A stretch of 64,000 nt of DNA from Levilactobacillus tujiorum (GCF_012641185.1 NZ_JAAXLK010000010.1:28258-92257); one strand, 5' to 3'. Positions 1-8,534 are shown, counted from the stretch's first letter. A program made the numbers and translations. The notes: a model not told the origin generated them from the sequence alone.

Positions 1-113
1 AAATCAGTGGGCGTTACCCAGTAATCATGGCAAGATGACCGTAATAGTAGTTCGTATCCAGCTAATTTTTGTGTTTCAGCGTTGACTTGCGGTTGGACAA
101 AGAATCGATACAT
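1..113 (-). CDS. EAL-domain protein, N-terminal fragment (cut by window edge)
   Basis: Only the first 37 or so codons are inside the window, reading leftward from an ATG at 111-113. The visible peptide begins MYRFFVQPQVN and continues AGYELLLR. This matches the start of EAL-domain cyclic-di-GMP phosphodiesterases, where the Y-E-L/A-L-x-R stretch holds the first metal-binding Glu. A purine-rich AAAGGGGA lies about 13 bases before the ATG. Lactobacilli often carry EAL-only proteins, so activity cannot be judged from this fragment. Confidence 0.6.
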   Translation of the reverse strand, partial: MYRFFVQPQVNAETQKLAGYELLLRSSCHDYWVTPTD

Positions 114-261
114 TTTAAAGGAAAATCCCCTTTCTGTGCTGAGGCAATAACCTAGATTATACATCATCACTTAATTAATTTACAGCCCTAATGGTGCACG
201 ACTTTAGTAATTATTCACCCCAAATTTTAGGTGTCGTCCGCTAAGTGACTATGTTACCGCT

Positions 262-789
262 TTAACCCACCAAATTCAATTCATAAGCTCGGCGGGCATT
301 ATCGCCCGGTTCCGCCACGTGAACGATACCCCGGAATTGATAGCCCAAACTGGTGACAATGGCTTGCATCCGCTGGTTTAGTTGGTGGGTGTCAATCCGG
401 AAATTGCGAATGCCATCGCGATAGGCATTGCTAATCAGCGTGGTGAAAAAGTAGTGGCTCAGGTGTTGCCCCGTGTAGTCTCGACTCAGGGCGATGCGGT
501 GAATGGTGGCGTAAGGATCCGTCGTATTTTGCCAGCCAGTCCCCGTAATCTGGTGGTAGTTGGCGTCGTCGCCAATGACTTGGGCGGCAGTTCCCGCAAC
601 CTGGCCGTCGACGATCAGCACCCAGCTCTGTTGGGCCAGAATATCTTGACGAATCGTGGCTTCATTGGGGTAGCCGTCCTGCCATTGGGGACTCCCATCT
701 GCCTTTAATAATGCTTTAGCGTCAGCGATAATGGTCATAATTTTAGCAATGTCGGGCGTTTGGGCCCGCCGTAGATAGATTAAACTCAT
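262..789 (-). CDS. GNAT-family N-acetyltransferase
   Basis: A 175-residue protein starting MSLIYLRRAQ. I chose the ATG at 787-789 because a GGAGG lies 8 bases upstream; the open frame runs further upstream but has no support there. It shows a GNAT layout: N-terminal recognition strand, a central YATIHRIALS strand, a TGQHLSHYFF acetyl-CoA loop that is a weak version of R/QxxGxG/A, and a C-terminal LGYQFRG strand. Residues GSPQWQDGYPN mark the subfamily. It is closely related to the gene at 3408-3935 and, more distantly, to the one at 50407-50925. Substrate unknown. It is followed on the minus strand by about 150 bases without a gene. Confidence 0.85.
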   Translation of the reverse strand: MSLIYLRRAQTPDIAKIMTIIADAKALLKADGSPQWQDGYPNEATIRQDILAQQSWVLIVDGQVAGTAAQVIGDDANYHQITGTGWQNTTDPYATIHRIALSRDYTGQHLSHYFFTTLISNAYRDGIRNFRIDTHQLNQRMQAIVTSLGYQFRGIVHVAEPGDNARRAYELNLVG

Positions 790-862
790 GAAAAACCTCC
801 AGCTCAATAATTTAAGTTTTAGCGTACCACTTTCTGACGTTAAAGTGGACGGGTATTTTAGA

Positions 863-1026
863 GTCTGGGACAAAAGCCCCAGCCCCATTTGCATAGCCGA
901 ATTTACATTGTCGAAACGTGCGCCAAAAGGCAGCTGGTTCCGTTTAAAACTGATAACCAAACAATCCAGACCCGGGATCAGCCTTAATGCTCGCCAGCTA
1001 ACCACCTTTTGTCCCACTCTCATTTT
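863..1026. repeat. Dispersed intergenic repeat B, copy 1
   Basis: The stretch opens with GTCTGGGACAAAAGCCCC and closes with CTTTTGTCCCACTCTCAT, so its ends are inverted relative to each other. The internal core CCGAATTTACATTGTCGAAA followed by CGTGCGCCAAAAGGCAGCT recurs nearly exactly at 42787-42908. The two copies differ by about 45 bases of extra sequence in this one. This could be a small non-autonomous element or a conserved structured RNA; no coding function is evident. Confidence 0.7.
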
Positions 1027-1147
1027 AATCGGTAAGCCGTTCAAAGCATAAGTTAGCGAACCAACTAGCCGGTTTCGCTATAACTCGCTAAGGGAACGAA
1101 TAATAATACGGCCAAGGCAGTAAATTTATGCGTTGGAGGTAACCATT

Positions 1148-2221
1148 ATGGGGATTCTAAAAGCGATCGAAGCGACCTTTTCTAACGCCGCCATTATTAG
1201 TTCGATTACGTCAACGATTTTTATCATTCTGTTGGGTTTCTTCTTACGCCGCCGCGGGATCTTTGGCGAAAACTTTGGTAAGGTTTTAACCAACGTTTCC
1301 TTGACGGTGGCCATTCCGGCCCTAGCGTTTAATTCATTCATGCAACCGATGGATTCAACGGCCTTCCATCAGGGAATGGGTGTGCTCATCTGGGGCATTG
1401 TGATCTACATTCTCCTGATTTTTGTGACCCCGTTCCTGTATCAGCGGTACGTCAAGGACGAACGCGAAGTGCTAGCCATTCTGACGACGTTTGGATCCAC
1501 CACGTTCTTCGGGATTCCCATCGTCGGGGCGGTCTACGGCGCTAAAGGTGTCATGTACAGTTCCATCTTTAACATCGGCTACCGGATCTTCCTGTATTCC
1601 TATGCCTACATCAAGATGTCGGGGTTGAAAATGGCGGCGAAAAACGTGAAAAAGATGTTTCTCAATCCCATTGTCATCGCGACTTTTCTTGGCCTCTTCA
1701 TGTGGTTAGGACAACACTTGGTGCCGCAAGTAACGGTGCCGGCCGTGGTCAATGGGGTAACGGGGACCGCCATGGTTCACGTGGCCTTCTACCGGATTGA
1801 TCAGACCGCGCTCTGGCTGTTCAAGCCCCTCACTTATCTGGCAAACATTGCCTCACCATTGGCTTGGTTAGCGATTGGTGCGACGCTGGGGTCCATCTCT
1901 ATCAAGGAAGCTGCGGCGGACAAGACGCCATGGTACTATGCATTTAACAAAGTGATGATCGTGCCGCTATTGAACTTGGTGCTATTGTGCGTGTTAAATG
2001 CCACGGGAATTTTGTCGCTGAGTTATGTTGCCGTCGCAACGATCGTGGTGATGATGGCCACGCCGACTGCGGCAGTCGTTTCGGCCTATGCCATTAGTTT
2101 CGATCGCAAGGCACTGTTATCGTCAAATGCATCGTTAGTCTCAACGATTGCGGCGGTGGTCATGATGCCGATCTGGATCGCAATCTTGGAAGTTATCAAT
2201 GGGTTAGGTGTTTTTCATTAG
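1148..2221 (+). CDS. AEC-family permease (malate/carboxylate transporter-like)
   Basis: A very hydrophobic protein of 357 residues with about ten predicted membrane segments in the five-plus-five arrangement of the auxin efflux carrier family. Conserved elements include the SLTVAIPALAFNSF segment and the C-terminal MMATPTAAVVSAYA segment. The start is the ATG at 1148, with GGAGG at 1135-1139; an in-frame TTG at 1133 overlaps that site and is unlikely. In lactobacilli such proteins are usually annotated as malate permeases (MleP type). It is 16 bases upstream of a D-2-hydroxyacid dehydrogenase, which suggests joint handling of a hydroxy- or keto-acid such as lactate, pyruvate or malate. Substrate is inferred, not shown. 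Confidence 0.85.
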   Translation: MGILKAIEATFSNAAIISSITSTIFIILLGFFLRRRGIFGENFGKVLTNVSLTVAIPALAFNSFMQPMDSTAFHQGMGVLIWGIVIYILLIFVTPFLYQRYVKDEREVLAILTTFGSTTFFGIPIVGAVYGAKGVMYSSIFNIGYRIFLYSYAYIKMSGLKMAAKNVKKMFLNPIVIATFLGLFMWLGQHLVPQVTVPAVVNGVTGTAMVHVAFYRIDQTALWLFKPLTYLANIASPLAWLAIGATLGSISIKEAAADKTPWYYAFNKVMIVPLLNLVLLCVLNATGILSLSYVAVATIVVMMATPTAAVVSAYAISFDRKALLSSNASLVSTIAAVVMMPIWIAILEVINGLGVFH

Positions 2222-2237
2222 GAAGGCGTGTTGACTT

Positions 2238-3236
2238 ATGGTAAAAATTACAGCGTATGGTGTTCGTGAATTGGAAGAGCCGTACTTCCAGCGGTTAAAT
2301 ACCCATGGATTTGAGTTGACCTATGTTCGGGAGTTGTTGACGCACGAGAACGTTGGAGCCGCGGCGGATGCTGACGCCGTGTTAGTCCGGGGCAATTGCG
2401 TGGTTGACCGGCAGAATTTACAACAATTTGCGGACTGGGGGATTAAGGCCGTCTTTACCCGTTCGGTGGGGTATAACCACATGGACCTGCAGGCGGCTGC
2501 CGATCTGGGGATCACGTTGGCTCGGGTCCCCGGCTATTCGCCATATGCGGTGGCGGAATTGGCGTTTACGCTAGGGATGACGCTGTTCCGGCATGTCAAT
2601 CTGGGAATTACGCAGACGCAGCAGGCTAACTTTATCGTGAACGATGCCCTGTTCAGTAAGGAAATTCACACGGCCACGGTCGGCATCGTGGGAGCCGGGC
2701 GGATTGGTCTGACGGAAGGGAAGTTGTACCAAGGACTGGGCGCACACGTCTTGGGATACGATCCCTATCCCTCTGCGGCGGCCGAGGCAGCGTTGGACCT
2801 GGTCGAGTTACCACAGCTACTGGCGCAAAGCGATATTGTCTCCATCCACGTGCCTTATTTTCCGGGAAAAAATGATGACTTGGTGGATGCCGACTTTATC
2901 AAGCAGATGAAACCCGGGGCTGTGCTCATTAACACGGCGCGGGGTGAGTTAACTAATGTAAACGCTATTTTAGCAGGGCTGGATGCTGGTCAGATCAGCG
3001 GTTATGGTGCGGATGTCATCCGTGATGAGGTGGCGATTTTAGGCCAAGCATTTGCGTCGACTGCGGATCTCCCTAGCGCTGAAGTGCAGCGGTTGTTGGC
3101 GGCTTATCCGCGGGTCTTAATCACGCCCCACGTGGGCTCTTACACGGAACCGGCGCTGGAGGACATGATTCGGATTAGCTACCAAAATTTTCAGGATTTT
3201 TTTGCGACGGGGCACACAGCTAACGAGATTAAATAG
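2238..3236 (+). CDS. D-2-hydroxyacid dehydrogenase, D-lactate dehydrogenase type
   Basis: A 332-residue NAD-dependent enzyme of the D-LDH family, interconverting 2-keto acids and D-2-hydroxyacids (pyruvate/D-lactate or relatives). The Rossmann motif is GAGRIG at residues 152-157, with Asp175 (GYDPYP) placed to bind the NAD ribose. The catalytic triad is Arg235 (INTARGELTN), Glu264 (DVIRDE) and His298 (TPHVGSYTE). Start ATG has AGGAAGG upstream. It follows the AEC permease by 16 bases and is probably co-transcribed. Length matches D-LDH (about 330). Whether it is the main D-LDH or a specialised hydroxyisocaproate-type enzyme cannot be decided from sequence alone. Confidence 0.92.
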   Translation: MVKITAYGVRELEEPYFQRLNTHGFELTYVRELLTHENVGAAADADAVLVRGNCVVDRQNLQQFADWGIKAVFTRSVGYNHMDLQAAADLGITLARVPGYSPYAVAELAFTLGMTLFRHVNLGITQTQQANFIVNDALFSKEIHTATVGIVGAGRIGLTEGKLYQGLGAHVLGYDPYPSAAAEAALDLVELPQLLAQSDIVSIHVPYFPGKNDDLVDADFIKQMKPGAVLINTARGELTNVNAILAGLDAGQISGYGADVIRDEVAILGQAFASTADLPSAEVQRLLAAYPRVLITPHVGSYTEPALEDMIRISYQNFQDFFATGHTANEIK

Positions 3237-3283
3237 GTGTGCTGATTGGTAGCTAGTGGCCGATTCTTCGTTGAAAAGAGCAA

Positions 3284-3331
3284 AAAAATTGGTTCTAGAA
3301 ATCACGGGATGATTTCCAGAACCAATTTTTA
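3284..3331. terminator. Rho-independent terminator, bidirectional
   Basis: Perfect arms AAAATTGGTTCT and AGAACCAATTTT with A and T tracts on both sides. It lies between the dehydrogenase (plus strand) and the acetyltransferase (minus strand) and can serve both. Confidence 0.9.
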
Positions 3332-3407
3332 ATTTTTGTCGGCGTTTAAGCCATCACTCAAATTTACGTGACTAGGTTGCTTACGGCTCCTAGTAAGGCG
3401 GTAGAGC

Positions 3408-3935
3408 CTAGTCCAAGTTCAGTTCATAAGCCAAGCGTGAAGCATCCCGCGTCTGCTCGTCCACGTAAATCGTTCCGCGATGCTTGTAGCCAAAGCTTCT
3501 GGCGATGGCCTGCATTTGTTGATTCTTGACGTGGGTGTCCATCCGAAAGTTGCGAACACCTTCGCGGTAGGCTTGGCTGATCAGGTTGGAGAAGAAGAAG
3601 TGACTCAGGTGCTGGCCAGCAAAGCCCGCCCCAATCGCGATCCGGTGAATCGTGGCGTATGGATCTTGATTATTTTGCCACTGGCCGTTTTCAATGTGTA
3701 GATAATTAGGGTCGTCGCCGATCACCATCGTTGCGGTGCCGGCAACCTGACCGTCAACCACCAGTAACCAGCATTGCTGGGCATCTACGTCTTGTTTTAG
3801 CGCTACGGCATCCGGATAGCCATCCTGCCATTGTGGGCTTCCAGCGGCTTTTAATTGGGCTTTGGCGTGGTCAATAATCGCCATCACTGCCGGTAAGTCA
3901 CGCAGTGTTGCCCGTTTGATGAAAATTAAACTCAT
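3408..3935 (-). CDS. GNAT-family N-acetyltransferase, paralogue of the gene at 262-789
   Basis: A 175-residue protein, the same length as its paralogue, sharing the blocks GSPQWQDGYP, VDGQVAGTA, QDPYATIHRIA, GQHLSHFFF and AYELNLD. By eye it is roughly 65-70% identical. The start ATG is preceded by GAGGAGG at the right spacing. Both copies are on the minus strand and bracket the permease/dehydrogenase pair, which suggests duplication around that block. The acetyl-CoA loop AGQHLSH lacks the usual RxxGxG arginine. Substrate unknown. Confidence 0.87.
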   Translation of the reverse strand: MSLIFIKRATLRDLPAVMAIIDHAKAQLKAAGSPQWQDGYPDAVALKQDVDAQQCWLLVVDGQVAGTATMVIGDDPNYLHIENGQWQNNQDPYATIHRIAIGAGFAGQHLSHFFFSNLISQAYREGVRNFRMDTHVKNQQMQAIARSFGYKHRGTIYVDEQTRDASRLAYELNLD

Positions 3936-4046
3936 CGTGATGCCTCCTCAGTAGAGATTCTGAAGTCTAGAATACCACCTAAAGGTTGAAAGACAAAATA
4001 CTCCTCAGTAGTGGAAAGCCTTTGTGCCGTTAAACTAGGTTGTAGG

Positions 4047-4370
4047 TTGGTCGCGCTCCGGCTGCCAGGGATTCCGCCTGCGATTCTGATTGTGTTTTAT
4101 CTGTACAACAGTTGAGAATGCGCAGTTATTTAGTGTTTTCAGTTCGATTGATAACGATTGTGACAGCTATTATCTCAGTTGCCTAGGTACACTGTGTAAG
4201 CCGTGAGGTCGGCAGATATGGGCTCAGGTGCGTCGTTCTACTTAGTCGGTGAGTGAATTTCTCACTGGCTTAGTAGAAAACCAAGCTTGTAGACTCGGTA
4301 CTTCCGAGGCTTCAAGTTGTGTTCGCGCCGTTCCAGCCCATATCTGCCGACCGGCAAGGCGAAGAAATCA
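4047..4370. repeat. Degraded copies of dispersed repeat modules in a 495-base gap (3936-4430)
   Basis: No gene is visible in this gap. Positions 4055-4080 carry CGGCTGCCAGGGATTCCGCC, the signature of repeat module 2 (compare 31336-31515, same orientation). Positions 4205-4360 form a diverged inverted module 1: TCGGCAGATATGGGCTCAG near one end and GTTCCAGCCCATATCTGCCG near the other, followed by ACCGGCAAGGCGAA. These two ends are self-complementary, so a transcript would fold into a long stem. Confidence 0.6.
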
Positions 4371-4430
4371 CCATGTTGCCTAATTGTTAGGGTAGGTATA
4401 ACCAGTAATTTGGGCACTAGATTCGGCAGA

Positions 4431-5318
4431 CTAGAAGCCATTCATGAAGCTGCCGTAGTTACTCTGAATGAAGTTGACGACGGAGCCGCCCACAATGCTA
4501 CCGGCGATGTAGGTGAAGATCAGGAAGGCAATCGCCAGGGCCGCTACCGCCAGCAGAAGGGTGTAAAACTTATCCAGACGGGGGTGTTCAACGTCCTTAA
4601 TGATGATGAAGACATACCCCAGATTTAAGATAACACTGGTAGGAATCATGAAGAGAATCATCAGGCTGTAACTAGAGAAGTTCGCGCCAGTCGTGATCAG
4701 ACTCAGTAGAAAAGTGATCAGGTTGAAGACCAGAATCAGGTTGGTGATACTGGCAAATTGGTTGGTGAATTCCCAGAAGTTCAGTGGGGCCTGATCGTCA
4801 ATTAAGCGACGGAAACCGTAGCTGAGACTGACATAGACCGCTACGCCCAGTAGAATCAGGAAGAAGAAAATCATACCGGCTTTGAACAAAATACCGTTCA
4901 CATTAATCATGCTGGCGACGGCCTGGCTCACGTCGCTACTGTAGAGAGCAATGAGTCGTTTGCCTAGTGAAACCAACATGAGTACGGTCAGCAGATCTTC
5001 GAGGGCAAGGGCAATCACCCCAAAGGAACGATTGGCATTGGGCACGACCTGACTGGGGTGCCGGATCGTGGCCAGCCACCAACTGAAGAAGTTGCCAGAG
5101 AAGCGTTTGACATCACTGAAGGAATCCGTGGCCGTGCTGCTTGCGTCTGATTGAGCGGCGGCTGGTTGGGGCTGTGTCTGTGATTCGGGTTGTGTTGGTG
5201 ATGTTGGTTGGTCGTTGTCTAAAGCTTGGCTTAACGCGTAGCCACACTTAGGGCAAAACTTAGCGTCATTTTTGATTTCTGTACCACAGTGGGGACAGAA
5301 CTTTTTTGAATTATCCAT
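4431..5318 (-). CDS. Zinc-ribbon multi-pass membrane protein
   Basis: A 295-residue protein. An N-terminal zinc ribbon with two CPxCG knuckles (residues 8-12 and 22-26) is followed by a Gln/Pro/Thr-rich linker to about residue 75. Then come five or six hydrophobic segments, for example ILFKAGMIFFFLILLGVAV and FYTLLLAVAALAIAFLIFTY. The membrane part resembles Yip1/DUF-type integral membrane domains found behind zinc ribbons in Firmicutes. It is the last of four consecutive zinc-ribbon genes read in the same direction, 11 bases after the previous one. Function unknown; a role in a membrane complex with its neighbours is inferred from the shared ribbon and operon. Confidence 0.8.
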   Translation of the reverse strand: MDNSKKFCPHCGTEIKNDAKFCPKCGYALSQALDNDQPTSPTQPESQTQPQPAAAQSDASSTATDSFSDVKRFSGNFFSWWLATIRHPSQVVPNANRSFGVIALALEDLLTVLMLVSLGKRLIALYSSDVSQAVASMINVNGILFKAGMIFFFLILLGVAVYVSLSYGFRRLIDDQAPLNFWEFTNQFASITNLILVFNLITFLLSLITTGANFSSYSLMILFMIPTSVILNLGYVFIIIKDVEHPRLDKFYTLLLAVAALAIAFLIFTYIAGSIVGGSVVNFIQSNYGSFMNGF

Positions 5319-5329
5319 GGATAGTCTCC

Positions 5330-6835
5330 TTAGTCGTCGGAATCTTCGTGGTAGTCATTAACTTTCTGACTGGCGGAGATCTTAGTGATTTCGTAGCTCT
5401 GTGAGGCGTTGTCGTTACCGGCAGGCTTCAGGGTAGCCGTGTACTGGAAGGTCTGAATATGATCGTAATCATCGAGGGTGAAGTCGTATTTGACCGTGTA
5501 AGAAACCAGGCTCGTGCCATTGGGACCAGGCTTGACACTCTTGATATCGGTGTCCATTTCGATGTAGTTCAGATCGTCATCTTTGTAGTAGCCCTCAGCC
5601 ATTTGCTTCAGTTGGTCGTATTGGGTGTTGCTACTGCCGTTGGCGAAGAAATCAGCCATGGCATCGTCGTCATCATCGGTGGCATCATCTATGTCACCTT
5701 GGTCAGACAAATTTTCGACCGCCGTGAATAGGTTGTCGAAGAAGTCATCGGCATCACTCTCGTCGATCATGTCCTTATAGTTCAGGTCAACGTCGGACTG
5801 GTCGTCGCTCTTACTGATGTGTACGGCAGGCGTCGTGGCTTTGCCGGCACTAGATGAATACTGGGCGTAGGCCGACATATCGGAGGACCACGGCTCGTCG
5901 TTCAAGGTATACATCCCGCTGTCGTCGGCATTGCCAATCTTCTTGCCATTCAGATAAATGGCAGAGGCCGGTACCGTGTTAAACGTGACAGAAACGGTCG
6001 TGAGTTCCAGGTCGTAGGTCTTGCTGCCAGTGATGTGGTAGTCGCCGCTGTTAGTCAAATGGTGGCTGCCGATTTTTCCACTCGATTGCAGGTGGTATTC
6101 ACCGGGAACCATGGCGCCCAGCTTCTTCGTGTAGTCGTCAGTCGTAGCGGTGGCAATCTTTTGGTTGTCTAGCTTGATGACGTTACCGGTATGGTTGGTC
6201 GTCACGGTTGGATAGACGGGACTCACGCTGATTTGATACTTGGGGAAGAAGAACAGGTGGTGGCCGTTTTGCTTATATGTAAAGTTACCGTCGTTGCTGG
6301 TACCGCTAGTCTGCAGTTCGGTCTTCAGGGTAGCCAGAGCCTTGGCGTGTTCGCCGTAGTACCGGTTAACCGGCAGTAGTTTCGTCTTGCTCAGCTTCAG
6401 GTCAGAGCTGCCACTGGTAAAGGTCGTGGTGAGGTGCTTGCCGGACTTGATGTTAGCAATCTCGCGATCGAGGGTCGCTGCGCGGGAGTAGTGTTGGCTG
6501 CCCCAAACGAAGAAGATAATCAGCAGGACAACGACGCCACCGATGCTCCACCATTGGATCTTTTTGGCCTTGGTCATGGGTTGGCGTGGGCGTCTGACCG
6601 GGGCTGCAGGTTGTGGTGTGGCTTGCCGGGTCTGCGTTTGGGTGGGCTGGGCAGGTTGCGGTGCCTCATCAGTGGACTGGTTGGTAGGCGCCGCGTCGTC
6701 TGCTTGTAGATTGTAGCCACAATTTTGACAGAAAACGTCATCGGGCGCTACGGGATGACCACAGTTGGGACAGAAGTGGTTTTGGCCGCCGCCGGGTTGG
6801 TTATCGGCAGGAGCCATCAACGGAACTAAGTGCAT
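5330..6835 (-). CDS. Zinc-ribbon, single-pass membrane protein, TcaA-like
   Basis: About 501 residues: zinc ribbon with CPNCG and CQNCG (residues 22-39), a Gln/Pro/Thr linker, a basic patch (MTKAKK) and one membrane helix near residues 95-113, then a large extracellular region. That region has immunoglobulin-like strands, a GYxL-type segment and a very acidic run (DDATDDDDD), ending in an NTF2-like fold candidate. The architecture matches the TcaA/YvlB-neighbour type of zinc-ribbon membrane proteins known from staphylococci and lactobacilli. The chosen ATG (6833-6835) has GGAGG 8 bases upstream; the longer frame overlaps the preceding gene and lacks a site. Role unknown; envelope sensing or stress is inference. 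Confidence 0.8.
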   Translation of the reverse strand: MHLVPLMAPADNQPGGGQNHFCPNCGHPVAPDDVFCQNCGYNLQADDAAPTNQSTDEAPQPAQPTQTQTRQATPQPAAPVRRPRQPMTKAKKIQWWSIGGVVVLLIIFFVWGSQHYSRAATLDREIANIKSGKHLTTTFTSGSSDLKLSKTKLLPVNRYYGEHAKALATLKTELQTSGTSNDGNFTYKQNGHHLFFFPKYQISVSPVYPTVTTNHTGNVIKLDNQKIATATTDDYTKKLGAMVPGEYHLQSSGKIGSHHLTNSGDYHITGSKTYDLELTTVSVTFNTVPASAIYLNGKKIGNADDSGMYTLNDEPWSSDMSAYAQYSSSAGKATTPAVHISKSDDQSDVDLNYKDMIDESDADDFFDNLFTAVENLSDQGDIDDATDDDDDAMADFFANGSSNTQYDQLKQMAEGYYKDDDLNYIEMDTDIKSVKPGPNGTSLVSYTVKYDFTLDDYDHIQTFQYTATLKPAGNDNASQSYEITKISASQKVNDYHEDSDD

Positions 6836-6854
6836 AAGTTTTACCTCCAAAAAA

Positions 6855-7295
6855 TTAGTGTCGGGTTTCAGCAATCAGTGCTTCGCCGTAGAGACAGAGT
6901 TGACTGGGATTAGTAGGCTGGGGTTGGATGGTGATGCGCATGGCACCGGCGTAGTGCTTCGTCAACAGCAAGGCGTAGAGGTGCTTCATCAGATCTTCCC
7001 AGGCGGCTTTGGTGCCAGCTTGCGGGGCCACCGCGCTTTCGGCGAAGATGAGGCCAGCGCTCCGGTAGCCGGCGGGTAACTGGGTAGCGGCGGTGATGAT
7101 GAAGTTCTTCGTTTGGGCAACTTCATCGGGCGTTAATTCCAAGTCGAATAGTGGAAACGACTGGTCGGCTGCGTGGGGGATCAGGGTGTATTCATCTGCG
7201 GCAGATAGAGTGGACCCGCATTTTAAGCAAAAATTAGCGTCGGCCGCGTTCTGATTGCCACACTTGGGGCAGATGCGATAGTAGGTTTGTTTCAT
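6855..7295 (-). CDS. Small soluble zinc-ribbon protein
   Basis: 146 residues with a zinc ribbon at about residues 9-27 (CPKCGNQNAADANFCLKCG) followed by a roughly 110-residue soluble domain I do not recognise (SFPLFDLELTPDEVAQTKNF onward). There is no membrane segment, unlike its three neighbours. It is the second gene of the four-gene run, 20 bases before the start of the next gene. It could be a cytosolic partner of the membrane proteins, joined through the shared ribbon type; that is inference. Confidence 0.75.
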   Translation of the reverse strand: MKQTYYRICPKCGNQNAADANFCLKCGSTLSAADEYTLIPHAADQSFPLFDLELTPDEVAQTKNFIITAATQLPAGYRSAGLIFAESAVAPQAGTKAAWEDLMKHLYALLLTKHYAGAMRITIQPQPTNPSQLCLYGEALIAETRH

Positions 7296-7317
7296 GGCGT
7301 GGTTATCGTCCTTTCAG

Positions 7318-8382
7318 TTAATCATTGGTTTCAAATTTATCAGTATCCGGGTTGTATTCGCTGACGATGTTGTGAATCTGATCGTAGCGGAAGGTGCCTT
7401 CGTGTTGACCAGAAAATTTATCGTAGGCCTTGATTTCTAGCATGTCGTCGGCCGGAACGGAGACAGTGTAGGTGTTGTCGTCAACGTCAAAATCATAGTC
7501 GTCACTAGCGGCGTCAATGGCTTCTTGCGCATCGTCGGACAGGTCACTGGCTTCCTTACCGGTATGATGCGTATTGGCAGAGTCGTCGGCCGTGGGCTGC
7601 TCGTCATTATCAGTGGTGTCGTCTTGATTGACGGTATCTTTGCCGTTGGTCTGCGTCGTGGTCAGTAGGCTAATTTGCTTATGGACGTCGTTAGCCTTCA
7701 TGAGGTCGGTACTTTTCGTGGCCTTGTTACGGCTATCCGAAAGTTTGAAGGTGTAATGTCCGGGGAACAGGGGACCAGCGGTGTAGGTGAAGTGGTCGTT
7801 CTTCGCCGTAACCAGCGGACTGCCGTTAGCTTCTAGCGTGGCGTTGGCGACATTGGTGCTGAGCACGGGGTGCATGGTGCGCACGCGTAATTTGTAAATG
7901 GGGAAGATGAGCATGGTGTGACCATCCGTCTCTAACTTGAAGGTCTGGTCACGCGACTCGCCGGACGACATCAGTTCTTCCTGCAGGGTTTTCGCGTAGT
8001 GTTGGTGTGCCCGAGCGTAGGTTAGTAGCGGCTGGACGGTGTCACCCGTGATTTTAAGATTGGGATTGTCGCTGACCATCACCTTGGCAAGGTCGCCGCT
8101 CTGGTTATTGCGGATCATATCAGCCATGTTGGCAACCTGTTGTTCCTTGCCAGCTTGCTTGTTGTAAAATGAATAGCCCAGCGCGAGAACGGCGATTAGG
8201 GCCACCGCGAGAATTCCCCAAACCGTACGAGTCAACCAAGTCTTATGCTTAGCCGGTTTGTCGGCGCGTTGTTGGGGTTGTCGTTGCGCTTCGGCCGGTG
8301 CCTGCCGCAGGTCGAATCCGCAATTTTCACAGAAGGCGCTGTCGGGTGCAACGGGGTGTTGGCAGTTGGGACACTTCTTCAT
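7318..8382 (-). CDS. Zinc-ribbon, single-pass membrane protein (first gene of cluster)
   Basis: 354 residues starting MKKCPNCQHPVAPDSAFCEN. The zinc ribbon occupies residues 4-22, a Gln-rich linker follows, and one membrane helix lies near residues 53-72 (GILAVALIAVLALGY). The extracellular part contains beta-rich segments and an acidic Asp-rich stretch (DDTTDNDEQPTADD), with a C-terminal domain of about 70 residues. It shares the ribbon wording HPVAPD and the extracellular plan with the 5330-6835 product, so the two are paralogous. The ATG at 8380-8382 follows GAGGAG by 8 bases; an in-frame GTG at 8391 overlaps that site. It sits directly after a structured leader (8401-8534). Confidence 0.8.
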   Translation of the reverse strand: MKKCPNCQHPVAPDSAFCENCGFDLRQAPAEAQRQPQQRADKPAKHKTWLTRTVWGILAVALIAVLALGYSFYNKQAGKEQQVANMADMIRNNQSGDLAKVMVSDNPNLKITGDTVQPLLTYARAHQHYAKTLQEELMSSGESRDQTFKLETDGHTMLIFPIYKLRVRTMHPVLSTNVANATLEANGSPLVTAKNDHFTYTAGPLFPGHYTFKLSDSRNKATKSTDLMKANDVHKQISLLTTTQTNGKDTVNQDDTTDNDEQPTADDSANTHHTGKEASDLSDDAQEAIDAASDDYDFDVDDNTYTVSVPADDMLEIKAYDKFSGQHEGTFRYDQIHNIVSEYNPDTDKFETND

Positions 8383-8400
8383 GAGAGTCACTCCTCAGAA

Positions 8401-8534
8401 GGGATAGTGTGGCGGCCACGTTAAAAGACTTCAGTTGGGCATTTGGCGGCCCGGAAAGGACTGAAGTCGACTGGAAATGAGCATGATGAAATTATGTAGT
8501 GGTTAGTGGAAAATGGGGTGAGCCACACTATCCC
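8401..8534 (-). ncRNA. Structured 5' leader of the zinc-ribbon operon (candidate cis-regulatory RNA)
   Basis: Read on the minus strand, the leader is enclosed by a perfect 13-bp stem: GGGATAGTGTGGC at 8401-8413 and GCCACACTATCCC at 8522-8534. Inside is a perfect 9-bp stem (GACTTCAGT 8427-8435 with ACTGAAGTC 8460-8468), capped by GGGC/GCCC (8437-8440 with 8449-8452). The 3' strand of the outer stem ends only a few bases before the GAGGAG ribosome site of the first gene. The arrangement is that of a closed multi-branch leader able to affect translation. It does not match a riboswitch class I know. A plain DNA inverted repeat is the alternative. Confidence 0.55.

Noticed and set aside
382..708. 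Plus-strand open frame opposite the first acetyltransferase
   Set aside because: It mirrors the real gene on the other strand, has no ribosome site or family features; many similar mirrored frames occur opposite other GC-rich genes.
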